Shown here piece after piece: positions 43,468 to 54,238 of a stretch of DNA of 64,000 bases; positions within the stretch are counted from its first letter, which is position 1, and every line of letters begins with the position of its first letter. The DNA comes from Streptosporangium sp. NBC_01755 (GTDB taxonomy: Bacteria; Actinomycetota; Actinomycetes; Streptosporangiales; Streptosporangiaceae): contig NZ_CP109131.1 of the NCBI RefSeq assembly GCF_035917995.1, positions 992,001-1,056,000 of the forward strand, written 5' to 3'. The notes under the pieces are model-generated. The model made no database searches and was not told the DNA's origin. It worked only from the letters and a program-made list of their open reading frames with translations. A program made the position numbers and the translations under genes.

Positions 43468-43767
43468 ATGCCGAAAGGTTCCAGGCGTAGGTTCAGTCAG
43501 GAGTTCAAGGACAAGGCTGTGCGCATGGTCCTCGATGGCCCCCGTACGATCGCCGAGGTCGCCAGAGAGTTCGGCGTCCACGACACCACGCTCGGCAACT
43601 GGGTGAACACCTACAAGCGGACACGCGCGGAAGAAGAACCGCACTCCCTCAGCGGCCCCGAGCGCGCCCTGCTGGGTGAACTTGAGCGAGAAAACTCCGA
43701 GCTCCGAGAGAAGCTTTCCTCTCTGAAAAAAGCCGCGGCCTTCTTCGCGGCCGAGAACAATCGGTGA
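43468..43767 (+). CDS. IS3-family transposase OrfA
   Basis: A 99-residue protein. The N-terminal HTH (RRRFSQEFKDKAVRMVLDGP then RTIAEVAREFGVHDTTLGNW) and the C-terminal leucine-zipper-like helix (LLGELERENSELREKLSSLKKA) are typical of IS3 OrfA. An A6-G slippery run at 43726-43732 fits programmed -1 frameshifting into orfB, which also starts at an overlapping GTGA. Confidence 0.9.
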   Translation: MPKGSRRRFSQEFKDKAVRMVLDGPRTIAEVAREFGVHDTTLGNWVNTYKRTRAEEEPHSLSGPERALLGELERENSELREKLSSLKKAAAFFAAENNR

Positions 43768-44203
43768 CCGCGAAGTTCGAGTTGATCGACGCGGAGAAGG
43801 CCAACCACAAGATTGTGAAAATGTGCGACTGGCTGGAGGTGTCCCGCTCGGGGTATTACGAGTGGCGCGACCGGCCCGCCTCGGCGACCGCACAGCGTCG
43901 CGACCTCCTCCAGGACCTGGTCTCGGGCATCTTCTACGAGCACGAGGAGGTGTACGGCTACCGGCGCGTCCATGCCGAATTGCTGCGCCGGGGTGAGCGT
44001 TGCTCGGCTGAGCTGGTGCGGGTGCTGATGCGCGAGCTGGGCCTGCTGCCGGCGCAGGTGCGGCCCTTCAGGCCAAAGCTCGCCGAGCTGCGGTTCGTTA
44101 CATCGAGGGCTTCTACAATCGGTGCCGACTTCACTCATCTGTTGGTTACCGGACGCCAAACGAAGTCCTCGACGAATACATAGAACTTCAGTCGGTTGCG
44201 TAG
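43764..44203 (+). pseudogene. IS3-family transposase OrfB, core deleted
   Basis: The N-terminal region (FELIDAEKANHKIVKMCDWL then EVSRSGYYEWRDRP, EVYGYRRVHAELLRRG) is the HTH_21 part of OrfB. At about 44097 it jumps to the C-terminal end, read in another frame as YIEGFYNRCRLHSSVGYRTP then NEVLDEYIELQSVA and a stop at 44201. The integrase core with the DDE residues (about 150 residues) is absent. Confidence 0.85.
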
Positions 44204-44241
44204 CCCGCGGCCGCAGATTCCGCTGTCCGGAATGATCTAAG

Positions 44242-44672
44242 CCTCTTAGTGGCGACAGCGGCACTGGCTCCGATCAAACGCATGGTAGCACGCAACAGTT
44301 TGTCGGGATACACGGTCAACACGACTGTCCGCATTCCGGCCACGCAGGTGGCACGGAACCAGCAGCCCGCGCGCCAAAATACCGACGCGGCCCTCAGCAC
44401 AGTTCCGAACCTCGCCTCATCGGCGCCGACTCCGTGGGCTTGACGCGTCATCCGCGACACCTCCCGGGCCAGGGTAGCAAAATTGCTCCGAATTTTCGGG
44501 GTCTTCGAAGTTAATTTGAAGTTAATTCGAAGTTAATCGGAGTTGAAGCGTCTGCGTGGACGCTGGTTAAACATTAAATTTGCCCACGCTCTCCGGGTCC
44601 GACAGCCGAGGTCACGGAGACGGCCTCGGCTCGGATCATCCGGGAAGCCGGTGAGGATTCCCGGGCGGCACA
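44242..44672. other. Non-coding stretch with GAAGTTAAT repeats
   Basis: About 430 bases between the IS3 remnant and the marR gene. Three copies of a GAAGTTAAT-type unit (44508-44540, roughly ten-base period) lie in an AT-rich patch. Short open frames on both strands have poor codon use and no ribosome-binding site, so I do not call a gene. Confidence 0.5.
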
Positions 44673-45089
44673 CTAGGCGAGCTGCGCGTCGACCGCGCCC
44701 AGCAGTTCCCTGAGCTGGTCTCGCTGCTCAGCGGTGAGCACCGAGAACAGTTCCTCGGCCACCTGCCTGCGCGCCTCACGTACCTGCTCGTACAGCTCGC
44801 GACCCTCGCCGGTCACCACGAGCAGGGTGGAGCGGCGGTTGGCCGGATCGACCTCGCGGCGGACCAGACCGGCCTCCTCCAGCGCGTCGATCACCGGGGT
44901 CACCGAGCGCGGCACGATCCGCAGCCTCTCGGCGAGCTGCACCATCTTGAGCGGCGGCTCGGAGTCGACGATCACCCGAAGCGCCCGCGCCTGGCCGGGG
45001 CTCAGGCCGAGCGGGCCGAGCCGCTCGCCGTATCCCCGGCGTAGTCGATGGCCGACACCGTGCACCAGATCGGCCAGTTCCGTCTCCAC
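44673..45089 (-). CDS. MarR-family transcriptional regulator
   Basis: A 138-residue protein from GTG 45089; the frame extends upstream to 45149 but across the putative operator. The wing-helix region is PPLKMVQLAERLRIVPRSVT then PVIDALEEAGLVRREVDPAN and RRSTLLVVTGEG, typical of MarR. It is divergent from an ABC multidrug exporter, which it probably represses through the palindrome at 45139-45152. Confidence 0.9.
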   Translation of the reverse strand: METELADLVHGVGHRLRRGYGERLGPLGLSPGQARALRVIVDSEPPLKMVQLAERLRIVPRSVTPVIDALEEAGLVRREVDPANRRSTLLVVTGEGRELYEQVREARRQVAEELFSVLTAEQRDQLRELLGAVDAQLA

Positions 45090-45138
45090 AGCGCCGAACC
45101 TATCCCAGTGCCACCCGGAATGAATGTGAGGTAGCCTC

Positions 45139-45152
45139 TGTTTGAGCAAACA
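45139..45152. promoter_or_regulatory. Candidate MarR operator
   Basis: TGTTTGAGCAAACA is a palindrome with six-base arms (TGTTTG/CAAACA) in the marR-exporter divergent gap, placed just before the AAGGAG of the exporter gene. Binding there would block exporter expression and could autoregulate marR. Confidence 0.6.
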
Positions 45153-45167
45153 TCAGAAAGGAGCTCC

Positions 45168-47000
<1,833 letters not shown>

Positions 47001-47124
47001 CCCGGGCCACCTCCCGCGATGGCGGAGACCGCCAGGGAGACCACCAGGCCGGTCATTCCAGTTCTCCCCGCGCCCGCCGGCGAAACCGCCGGGCAGGGTT
47101 CGGCACGGTTGCCGGTCGCATCCG

Positions 47125-47727
47125 TCATCGTCCGACGGCCGGAAGCTTCGGGGCGGGAAGCAGGCCCTCGACCAGTAGCGTTGCCGCCTGCATCGCGGCG
47201 GTGAGGATGTCGGCGTCGTCGGCCTCGGTGCCCTGGGCGGCCATTACGGTGCTGTGCACGCTGAGCAGGGCCATCCGGATACGCAGGCGGTCCTGGAGGG
47301 GTGCACCCGGCCCCAACATGATCGAGACGGCCTTCTCAAGGCGCTGCAGTGCGCCGCCCTGCCTCGAAGGCAGGGCCGTGCGCAGCGCGGTCTGGTTGGC
47401 GGCCGTGAAACGCATGGTCCGCAGCCCCCGAGCGGCGGCCAGGGTGAGCCATCTGCCGAGGAGTTCGGAAGCCAGTTCCGGAGAGTGCGGCTGCTCGGCG
47501 GCCCAGTCGAGGAGTTCGTCGAGCGTGCGCAGGTGCTCCTCGAAGAGGCTGAGGATGATCGCCTCTTTGCTCTCGAAGTGATAGTAGAGCGCGGCCTTGG
47601 TGATACCGAGTTGCTCGGCGACTTCGCGCATCGACGTGGCGTCGTAGCCATGCTCGGTGAACAGGGCCAACGCGACCTCCTGGATCTCGGCCCGTCTGTC
47701 GCTGCCCTTGCGCCGCGTACCCGTCAC
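47125..47727 (-). CDS. TetR-family repressor of the adjacent DHA2 exporter
   Basis: A 200-residue protein from GTG 47727 (AAGGCGG upstream). The HTH is RAEIQEVALALFTEHGYDAT then SMREVAEQLGITKAALYYHF and ESKEAI. The C-terminal domain is helical with no distinctive motif. It is divergent from the DHA2-type MFS gene, with a 12-bp-arm inverted repeat between them, the normal layout for a local repressor released by the pump's substrate. Confidence 0.92.
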   Translation of the reverse strand: MTGTRRKGSDRRAEIQEVALALFTEHGYDATSMREVAEQLGITKAALYYHFESKEAIILSLFEEHLRTLDELLDWAAEQPHSPELASELLGRWLTLAAARGLRTMRFTAANQTALRTALPSRQGGALQRLEKAVSIMLGPGAPLQDRLRIRMALLSVHSTVMAAQGTEADDADILTAAMQAATLLVEGLLPAPKLPAVGR

Positions 47728-47901
47728 CCGTTCCGCCTTCGCCCTTGATCCGATGCCGCACGCTCCGGGAGCCGCCGGGAGTCGCCGACATGGTGCCGCC
47801 GGCACCCGCGGTCGCGGTGTGCCCAGCTCTCGTCATCCGGCTGGACCGTGTCCCGGGAACGCCGCACTGCCCCTGGAGTCTATCGCTTCTCCCCCATTTG
47901 C

Positions 47902-47943
47902 TTACCGGCCGGTTAGCAAGTAAATTTACCGACCGACCGGTAA
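47902..47943. promoter_or_regulatory. Candidate TetR operator
   Basis: TTACCGGCCGGT (47902-47913) and ACCGACCGGTAA (47932-47943) form an inverted repeat with one mismatch, separated by an AT-rich spacer that may hold the -10 box. The right arm itself lies in a TTACCGACCGACCGGTAA block. It sits in the tetR-MFS divergent gap, just upstream of the GGAGGG of the exporter. Confidence 0.65.
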
Positions 47944-47968
47944 GTTGTTGGAACCTGGAGGGAAAACA

Positions 47969-49540
47969 GTGGTGGAGAAGGACAGCGCGAAAGGCGCGGA
48001 CAGTCCCCCTGCGGCAGAAAAGGAGGCCGGGCTGGGGTTCAGCCACCGCCAGATCCTGGTCACAATGAGCGGCCTGGTCATCGCCATGCTGCTGGCGATG
48101 CTGGACAACATGATCGTCGCTCCGGCGCTGCCGACGATCGTCGGCGAGCTGGGCGGCCTGAACCACCTGGCATGGGTGGCCACCGGCTACGTCCTGGCCT
48201 CCACCGTGTCCACGCCGATCTGGGGCAAACTCGGCGACCTGTACGGCCGGCGCATCACCTTTGTCGCTGCTGTGGCGATCTTCCTGATCGGTTCGATGCT
48301 GTGCGGCGTGTCCCAGGACATGGCGCAGCTGATCGGCTTCCGCGCGGTCCAGGGCCTGGGCGCGGGCGGTCTGATGGTCGGCGTGCTGTCGATCATCGGG
48401 GAGATGATCCCGCCGCGGGACCGCAGCAAGTACCAGGGCGTGATGATGGCCGTCATGCCGGTCGCGATGATCGGCGGCCCGCTCATCGGCGGCTTCATCA
48501 CCGACAACCTCAGCTGGCGCTGGGCCTTCTACGTCAACGTGCCCCTCGGCGTCGTCACCCTGGCCCTGTGCTGGATCACGCTCGCCAAGCTGCCCAAGGG
48601 CAGCGGCAAGGCCGTGATCGACTGGTGGGGCACCGCCCTGCTGACCGTGTGGATCACCGCGCTGGTGCTCATCACCAGCTGGGGCGGCACCCAGTACGAC
48701 TGGGGCTCGGCACAGATCCTCGGCCTGGCGGCGCTGGCAATCGTCGCGTTCATCGCCTTCGTCTTCGTCCAGCGGCGAGTGGCCGAGCCGATCATGCCGC
48801 TGCGGGTCTTCAAGAGCCTCAACTTCACGCTGTCCGGCGTGGTCGCCTTCATCTCGGGCTTCGCGATGTTCGGCGCCATTAGCTTCCTGCCACAGTTCCA
48901 GCAGTTCGTCCAAGGCTCCTCGGCCACCAACAGCGGCCTGGCTCTGATGCCGATGATGATCGCCGCGATGGTCGTCAGCCTGAGCGGTGGCGTGCTGATC
49001 AGCAAGACCGGGCACTACAAATCGTTGCCGATCATCGGTGCCATCCTGGTCACCGCCGGCCTGGCACTGTTCGCCACCATGGACCTCGGCACCTCCACGT
49101 TCACCTCCGGCATCTACATGGTGCTCCTGGGCGCCGGGATGGGCGCGATGATGCAGACCAGCACCTTGATCGCCCAAAACAGCCTCGACCTGCGTGACAT
49201 GGGCGCGGGCACAGGGGTATCGACCTTCCTGCGCAACATGGGCAGTTCGCTCGGCGTCTCCCTGCTCGGCGCCGTCTACGCCAGCCAACTGACCGACTCC
49301 CTGACAGGTGGCGGGACCGCGACGCAGGGGGTGGCCGCCTCCGCCACCTCGATGACCCCCCAAGCGCTGCGAGCCCTGCCCGAAGCGGCCAGGCACCTGT
49401 TCCAGCAGGCCGTCACCGACGGCGTCACCGTGCTCTTCACCTGGGGCGCGGCCGTGGCCGCCATCGGCATCGTCGTCGCCCTGTTCATTCGCCAGGTCCC
49501 GCTCCGCGGCGCCGCCAAGCCGGTGGCGGTGGGTAGCTGA
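47969..49540 (+). CDS. DHA2-family (14-TM) MFS multidrug exporter
   Basis: A 523-residue protein. GTG 47969 follows GGAGGG by six bases. Fourteen hydrophobic helices are visible. Motif A is GKLGDLYGRRITFV and the motif C-like region is MPVAMIGGPLIGGFITDNLSW. LDNMIVAPALPTIVGELGG is the standard DHA2 first-helix signature. It acts in the cytoplasmic membrane as a proton-drug antiporter. It is controlled, by position, by the divergent TetR. Confidence 0.93.
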   Translation: MVEKDSAKGADSPPAAEKEAGLGFSHRQILVTMSGLVIAMLLAMLDNMIVAPALPTIVGELGGLNHLAWVATGYVLASTVSTPIWGKLGDLYGRRITFVAAVAIFLIGSMLCGVSQDMAQLIGFRAVQGLGAGGLMVGVLSIIGEMIPPRDRSKYQGVMMAVMPVAMIGGPLIGGFITDNLSWRWAFYVNVPLGVVTLALCWITLAKLPKGSGKAVIDWWGTALLTVWITALVLITSWGGTQYDWGSAQILGLAALAIVAFIAFVFVQRRVAEPIMPLRVFKSLNFTLSGVVAFISGFAMFGAISFLPQFQQFVQGSSATNSGLALMPMMIAAMVVSLSGGVLISKTGHYKSLPIIGAILVTAGLALFATMDLGTSTFTSGIYMVLLGAGMGAMMQTSTLIAQNSLDLRDMGAGTGVSTFLRNMGSSLGVSLLGAVYASQLTDSLTGGGTATQGVAASATSMTPQALRALPEAARHLFQQAVTDGVTVLFTWGAAVAAIGIVVALFIRQVPLRGAAKPVAVGS

Positions 49541-49848
49541 GCCGGTCCGCCGCAGGGCCACCACCAGCCCGCGAGCGGCCGACCTCGGCCGCATCCACGA
49601 CAGAGGAGACCGCCATGTCAGCACCGACCGAACGCGGCATGGAACGCGTCGACGCCAGGTGCTACGTGCAGCCCCACCTGTCGACTGACAGCCACGCCCT
49701 CGGCCTGTGGAGACCCTGTCAGATGTGGGTTTTGGGGTTACTCGGGCCTGCCCCGCGTACGGTCCGGCCGGCCACGAGAAGGAGGGTGAGCGCACCGAGA
49801 ACACGGAATCTCATCACGGCGCCCTCAACGGCAGGCGAGCATGGACGT
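49541..49848 (+). other. Intergenic stretch with an orphan translation start
   Basis: An excellent ribosome-binding site (GAGGAGA) precedes ATG 49615, and the first ~45 codons (MSAPTERGMERVDARCYVQP...) could be the head of a gene that followed the exporter. The frame then enters the IS701 remnant and loses sense, so this is at most a truncated gene. Nothing else is seen. Confidence 0.35.
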
Positions 49849-50247
49849 TCATCGTGGCCACCGACGATCCAGGACATGACCCGCGCATTCGGCCTGTCCG
49901 CGTACCTCGACCAGGGGAAGATCGACCGGCACCGCCAGCGCGTAGGCGACCTCGCGCCGATGACAGAACTCCCGCAGGTCCGGGTCGCGGCCGTAGTCGG
50001 CGTCGGCGGCGTCCCACTTGGCGCCGTTCAACAGCCACTCGATCCGATACGCCGTGCCATGCCCGACATGATCAGCCAGCTGCCAGGAGTTCTTACGAGC
50101 CACATCGGCCAGCAGGCCGCGCACCAGATCCGCGAACGTCGCCCTCGGCTCCGGACGGGTGAACAACGGCCCGGCGATCTCCTCACTCAACTCGCGAAGA
50201 TCTTCCTCCCAAGCCACGATCCGATCATAGGTGATGGTATCCGTCAT
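49849..50247 (-). pseudogene. IS701-type transposase, internally deleted
   Basis: The N-terminal half (RATFADLVRGLLADVARKNS then WQLADHVGHGTAYRIEWLLN and GAKWDA) is the head of IS701-family transposases. It is joined directly to DYGRDPDLREFCHRREVAYA and LAVPVDLPL, which normally lies ~150 residues later. The first catalytic Asp region is missing and the C-terminus is short. It is a dead element. Confidence 0.8.
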
Positions 50248-50391
50248 CCCTGGTCAACGGGCTACACCCGGCACCCATTCCATGATCTACGAATGCAGTA
50301 CCTGTCGCAGGACATCATGCGTGCCCTGCGATATACGTCGCCGCTTATCCGGCACTGGCGCGATACCTTACCATGAAGTAGCGTTCCGGGC

Positions 50392-51204
50392 ATGGGCGAC
50401 ATTCATACCACCAAAAAAATGATCCTGTTGTGCTCCGCGATTATGTTCGTGTCGGCCTGTGCCGGGCAGGCGGGAGTGGGCGGTGATTCTCGCGCGGCAG
50501 TGGATCAATGGCGCGAGTTTCCGTACGCACGCGATCCACGTCCGATAGTCATTATTGAAGATCTCCCCAAATCCTTGGGAAACGCTAAGCCGGGAACGCA
50601 GTTCACTTTGCGGAAAAAACTGTCCGACGACCCGCCGGAAAGCCAGGAGATCCTACTCCATGGAGGCAGGGTAAGCCTTACTCAGATATCAGCAGCAGAT
50701 GCTTTCGATTATCTTTCTGTACAGCTTCGACAGTTACCCGGCGAGACTAATTTAATGACTGTCGTCAAAGCACGTCTGAATCAATTGGAGTGGATGACGG
50801 ACAGAGGGTCGCTGTCACTTCCCTCATGGAGCTTCTACACGGACGATGGAGGGTCGGTAAGCTGGCCGGCGGTGACACCTGACGCGTTTTGGCGCCTAGG
50901 TAAAATAAGGCGGTCGGCGACGATTAACAGCGTGTCTCTGGACGCGTCGAAAACTTCGCTTTCCTTCGAAATGATCGCCGACCCGAATCCCTGCGACGGC
51001 TCAACGGGTGGCGATCATTTCGAAGCCGGTCAACTCCAGTCCACCGTGGTGATCTTTACCGGTGAATCAAGTGCCGCGGACTCCGGCTGTGATCGGCCGG
51101 CTTTCGCGATGCTGAGGAGCGGAACCGTACGAATCGATCGACCACTGGAGGGAAGGGTCGTTGTCGATCAGCACGGTAATCCTGTGCCGGTTGAAATGCC
51201 GTGA
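50392..51204 (+). CDS. Secreted lipoprotein of unknown function
   Basis: A 270-residue protein. A lipoprotein signal is visible (KKMILLCSAIMFVSACAGQAG, lipobox VSAC). The mature part is mixed beta/alpha with three further Cys residues late in the sequence (NPCDG, DSGCD), and no domain I recognise. ATG 50392 has no clear ribosome-binding site; ATG 50419 at MILLC is an alternative. GC content is lower than in the neighbours, suggesting recent acquisition. It is probably anchored to the outer face of the membrane, convergent with the trypsin-like protease. Confidence 0.7.
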   Translation: MGDIHTTKKMILLCSAIMFVSACAGQAGVGGDSRAAVDQWREFPYARDPRPIVIIEDLPKSLGNAKPGTQFTLRKKLSDDPPESQEILLHGGRVSLTQISAADAFDYLSVQLRQLPGETNLMTVVKARLNQLEWMTDRGSLSLPSWSFYTDDGGSVSWPAVTPDAFWRLGKIRRSATINSVSLDASKTSLSFEMIADPNPCDGSTGGDHFEAGQLQSTVVIFTGESSAADSGCDRPAFAMLRSGTVRIDRPLEGRVVVDQHGNPVPVEMP

Positions 51205-51256
51205 AATCACCGCTTCCGGCGGAGTTTCACTCCCGGTCACACACACCCTCGGACCG

Positions 51257-52507
51257 TCAGTAGGTTCGCATCTGTATCGGGAAGTCCACCAGCGCGGTGT
51301 ATATATCCTGGAATATCATGCTGCTCGAGCTCGATCCAGATGTCACGCCGACCGGATGAACCTGCCCGGCCGTGTCCGGGTAGAAAACCGGCCCCCCGCT
51401 GTCGCCGGAGCGCGCCCCTTGCCCGTAGATCTGATTGGCGCGGAACAGGCCGTAGTAGCACTCGTAGTTACCGTATGCGTCGTTACCACAGTAGGCATAA
51501 TCGCCGCTGGTCACGACCTCGAAGTTACAGACCGCGCCGCTCGTCTGCCCGGACTGGCAGAGCCACTGTCCTTCGTACACGTGGTCCCAGCCTACGATAC
51601 GCTTCGTGAACTCGGCTGAGGTGTTCCACCCTCCCGGCACTCCGCCGTCCCACATGTGCCTTCCCACGCCGTTCGGAGCATGAATCAGCGCCAGGTCATG
51701 GTCGGCTCTTTCGAGGACCGTTTGGCCGATGTTCACGGAGCGATTGCCGTTTTGCCAGTTTGTATACATACCGGTGCAGTGACCCGCGGTAAGCAGGTAT
51801 TGAAAGCCGGGATTGCTCGTCGCCGCCACCGGCCATCCCGCGGTGCAGATCGGACCGTCGTCGCTTACAATACGCATTCCTCCATAGAATGGCGCGGTGT
51901 CGTTCATGCGCCCGCTGGGAACCGCTCGCTCGACGATCTTGACCTCAATGGGCACGGAAGAGCCAAGCGAGTCGTATGTCTTACCGAGATCCCTTTTGGC
52001 TCGCGAGGTCTCGGCCTCGACGTAGACCCCGCTGCCGTCGGACTCTATACCGACAGCATGAAGTGGCCCGCGAGGGTTGTCGGCCAAGTCTTTCCTTATC
52101 GCCGCCGCAGTTCCCCTGAGCTCCTCCCGTGAGAATCGAGCCGAATCCACCTTCACCGGAGCGTTCAGACGCGCCTCGGCAAGAACCGGATCTATGTGAG
52201 CGGGAACATCGCCCTTCCACCAGACCTGAACGAAGCCGTCTTCCAGCTTGAGCCCGGCGAATCCCAGGTCTTTCGTGTCGGAAAGCACGGCGTCCATGAT
52301 CGGCTTGGCTGCCCGCCGGAGTGGTTCCTGTACATCCATTCTTTTCTTCGTCTCGGGCGAGAGGTAGCTGAACGGCTCCTTCTCGATCTGCTCGCCGGGC
52401 TTTGGCGGATCGTCCGACGAGAGCGTGAGCGCATACGCCGAGGTGGCCGTATTGCTGACCGCGAGCGCGAGGGCGAGCAGCAGCATCGGAAGTTTAGGTA
52501 ATCGCAC
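51257..52507 (-). CDS. Secreted trypsin-like serine protease with propeptide
   Basis: A 416-residue protein from GTG 52507 (GAGG seven bases upstream). A signal peptide (LPMLLLALALAVSNTATSAYA) and a ~150-residue pro-region precede a chymotrypsin-fold domain, with catalytic His in YLLTAGHCTG, Asp in ERADHDLALI and Ser in RSGDSGGPVF. Cys pairs around the His and near CNFEVV fit disulfides of streptogrisin-type proteases. It is exported by Sec and probably self-activates by removal of the pro-region. Confidence 0.9.
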   Translation of the reverse strand: MRLPKLPMLLLALALAVSNTATSAYALTLSSDDPPKPGEQIEKEPFSYLSPETKKRMDVQEPLRRAAKPIMDAVLSDTKDLGFAGLKLEDGFVQVWWKGDVPAHIDPVLAEARLNAPVKVDSARFSREELRGTAAAIRKDLADNPRGPLHAVGIESDGSGVYVEAETSRAKRDLGKTYDSLGSSVPIEVKIVERAVPSGRMNDTAPFYGGMRIVSDDGPICTAGWPVAATSNPGFQYLLTAGHCTGMYTNWQNGNRSVNIGQTVLERADHDLALIHAPNGVGRHMWDGGVPGGWNTSAEFTKRIVGWDHVYEGQWLCQSGQTSGAVCNFEVVTSGDYAYCGNDAYGNYECYYGLFRANQIYGQGARSGDSGGPVFYPDTAGQVHPVGVTSGSSSSSMIFQDIYTALVDFPIQMRTY

Positions 52508-52880
52508 CGGAGGCCTCGTTTCGTGGGGATCTGAATGCCGAGTCGATCACACTTCACGGAAACGATCAACAGCTTGACATCGTTGTTTTCTGTGATAATC
52601 TTTTCGGCTTTCTCATTTCGATTCAAAAGAACGAATCAGGCGTCGCGATGACGTCGGCAAGACTACGAAAGGATTAATTTTCCTTTAAGGCTTGGATCGT
52701 GGCGAACTCGGGGAGTCTGATTCTGGAATCAGATCCGATTGCCGCGGATACGCGATCAGCGCGACGCCCGCGGTGACCCCCCACCAGTCCTCGGGACGGA
52801 CGAAGAACGCAGCGGAGCGCCCCCTCGACCGGAGCCCGGCGCACCTCCCTCGGACCGAATCCGGCCGCGCATCTCCCCCT
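52508..52880. other. AT-rich promoter region of the protease gene and junction
   Basis: About 370 bases. Bases 52560-52680 are AT-rich and should hold the protease promoter (minus direction). From 52740 the sequence becomes GC-rich again and leads into the truncated kinase. No gene is identified. Confidence 0.5.
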
Positions 52881-53498
52881 TCAGGTGGAGCGCGGTCGTA
52901 CGAGCCCCACGTCGTACGCCAGTACGACGGCCTGGACCGTACCAGGCCGTACCACGGCCAGCAGGCGGCGCAGCTCCCCGAGCGCCTCGCGCCCCGCCGA
53001 CTCGATCGAGCGCAGCGCGGCGCGCGCCTGGTCCGGGCGCTCGTCGAAGACGTCGACGGCGGCGGCCTGCACGACGATGACCGAGACACTGTGCGCGATC
53101 ACGTCGTGCAGCTCGCGCGTGATCCGCGCCTGCTCCTCGCTGACCACCCGGCGCAACTCCTGGTCGATCGCCACCCGTCGGTTGCGTACGACCTCGCCGA
53201 GCGCCCAGGCGATGACCGGGGACGCCATCGCGAACCGCGTGTCCTCGGCGGGGCCGGTGAGGAAGTTCAGCGCGGTGAGACCGAGCAGCGCCGCGAGCGC
53301 GGGCAGCGACACCCGGGGCGACCGGGCGGCGGCCAGCGAGCCGATCGCGACCAGGCCCGCGAACGGGAAGATCCCCTGGGGTGCGAGAACGTGGGTGACG
53401 ACCCCACCGGCGAGCGCGATCACCATCACCGCCACCGGAGTCGTGGCCGCCCAGTTGATCACCCGCCGGTTGAACCCGGCAGTACCCTCGCTGAACAT
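52881..53498 (-). pseudogene. NarL-class histidine kinase, ATPase domain missing
   Basis: From ATG 53498 (GAAGGG upstream) there are four hydrophobic helices, then a HisKA_3 dimerisation domain with the phospho-accepting His in EEQARITRELHDVIAHSVSV, continuing to EALGELRRLLAVVRPG. The frame then ends at 52881 after ~17 unrelated residues. The HATPase domain and the usual downstream response regulator are absent, so the protein cannot autophosphorylate itself. Confidence 0.75.
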
Positions 53499-53640
53499 GA
53501 CGGACAGCCCTTCGCGGACCACGCGGCCAACCTTCCGTACCGCCACGTTCGCGGACGTTCTCCCCGTACTGTCTCTGGTCGAGTCGGCGTACCGGGGAGA
53601 GTCGAGCCTGGCCGGCTGGACGAGCGAGGCGCATCTGAGG
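53497..53640 (+). pseudogene. GNAT acetyltransferase, N-terminal fragment
   Basis: From ATG 53497 the frame reads PTFRTATFADVLPVLSLVES then AYRGESSLAGWTSEAHL, the typical first ~45 residues of a GNAT-family acetyltransferase. It then runs into unrelated sequence before the Nudix gene. The acetyl-CoA-binding motif is absent. The start overlaps the kinase start on the other strand. Confidence 0.65.
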
Positions 53641-53715
53641 AATCTCATCAAGGCCGACAGACGGCCTGGCGGGCCTTGCCCACGGCGGACGACTCGCGGC
53701 GGTAACGTGGCGGGG

Positions 53716-54195
53716 GTGAGCAATACCTACATCGAGCCCGCCGCCTGGTACGCCACTCTGCCCAGCGTGTTCATCTCCGCCTGCCTGCTGCTCACCGACG
53801 GTGAGGACCGGGTTCTGCTGGTCAAGCCCAACTACCGGCCGGGCTGGGGCTTCCCCGGCGGGGTCGTGGAGGACGGTGAGGCGCCCCATCACGCCGCGAT
53901 GCGGGAGGTGGCCGAGGAACTCGGCGTGTCCGCCGAGGTGGGCGATCTCCTCGTGGTCCACTGGAGCCCGCCGTCGGGGGAACGCCCCCGCCCACTGATC
54001 ACCTTCATGTTCGACGGCGGCGTCCTGAATGACCTCGGCCAGATCAGGTTGCAGGTTGAGGAGCTTGACGAGGCGGCGTTCCTCCCGTGGGATACCGCCG
54101 CCACCCTCCTTCCGGAGAGCGCCGCCACCCGCCTGCGCACCGCCCGCCTCGCCCTACGCGACCGACGCCCCATCTACCTGTCGGACACCGAGTAA
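53716..54195 (+). CDS. Nudix hydrolase
   Basis: A 159-residue protein from GTG 53716. The Nudix box is complete: GGVVEDGEAPHHAAMREVAE then ELGV (Gx5Ex7REUxEExGU). WGFPGG precedes it as usual. It should hydrolyse a nucleoside diphosphate linked to another moiety, with Mg2+, in the cytoplasm. The substrate is unknown. The fragment upstream suggests it was placed next to a GNAT gene by a deletion. Confidence 0.92.
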   Translation: MSNTYIEPAAWYATLPSVFISACLLLTDGEDRVLLVKPNYRPGWGFPGGVVEDGEAPHHAAMREVAEELGVSAEVGDLLVVHWSPPSGERPRPLITFMFDGGVLNDLGQIRLQVEELDEAAFLPWDTAATLLPESAATRLRTARLALRDRRPIYLSDTE

Positions 54196-54238
54196 CCGAC
54201 GGGCCGGTCCTGACAGACGAGGCGGAGGCATCACGTCT

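Larger units (their letters stand above)
43409..44241 (+). mobile_element. IS3-family element with internal deletion
   Basis: Terminal inverted repeats are suggested by GATTCCGGATAGAC (about 43414) and, reversed, CATTCCGGACAGC (about 44229-44241). Inside are orfA, the start of orfB, and the last ~34 codons of orfB, with the DDE core missing. The element can no longer move by itself. Confidence 0.7.

Noticed and set aside
44188..44460. Short frames on both strands between the IS3 remnant and marR
   Set aside because: No ribosome-binding site, no motif and poor codon pattern; listed as non-coding.
47019..47204. A 61-codon frame after the ABC exporter
   Set aside because: Pro/Arg/Ala-rich, weak start signal, and it overlaps the end of the tetR gene.
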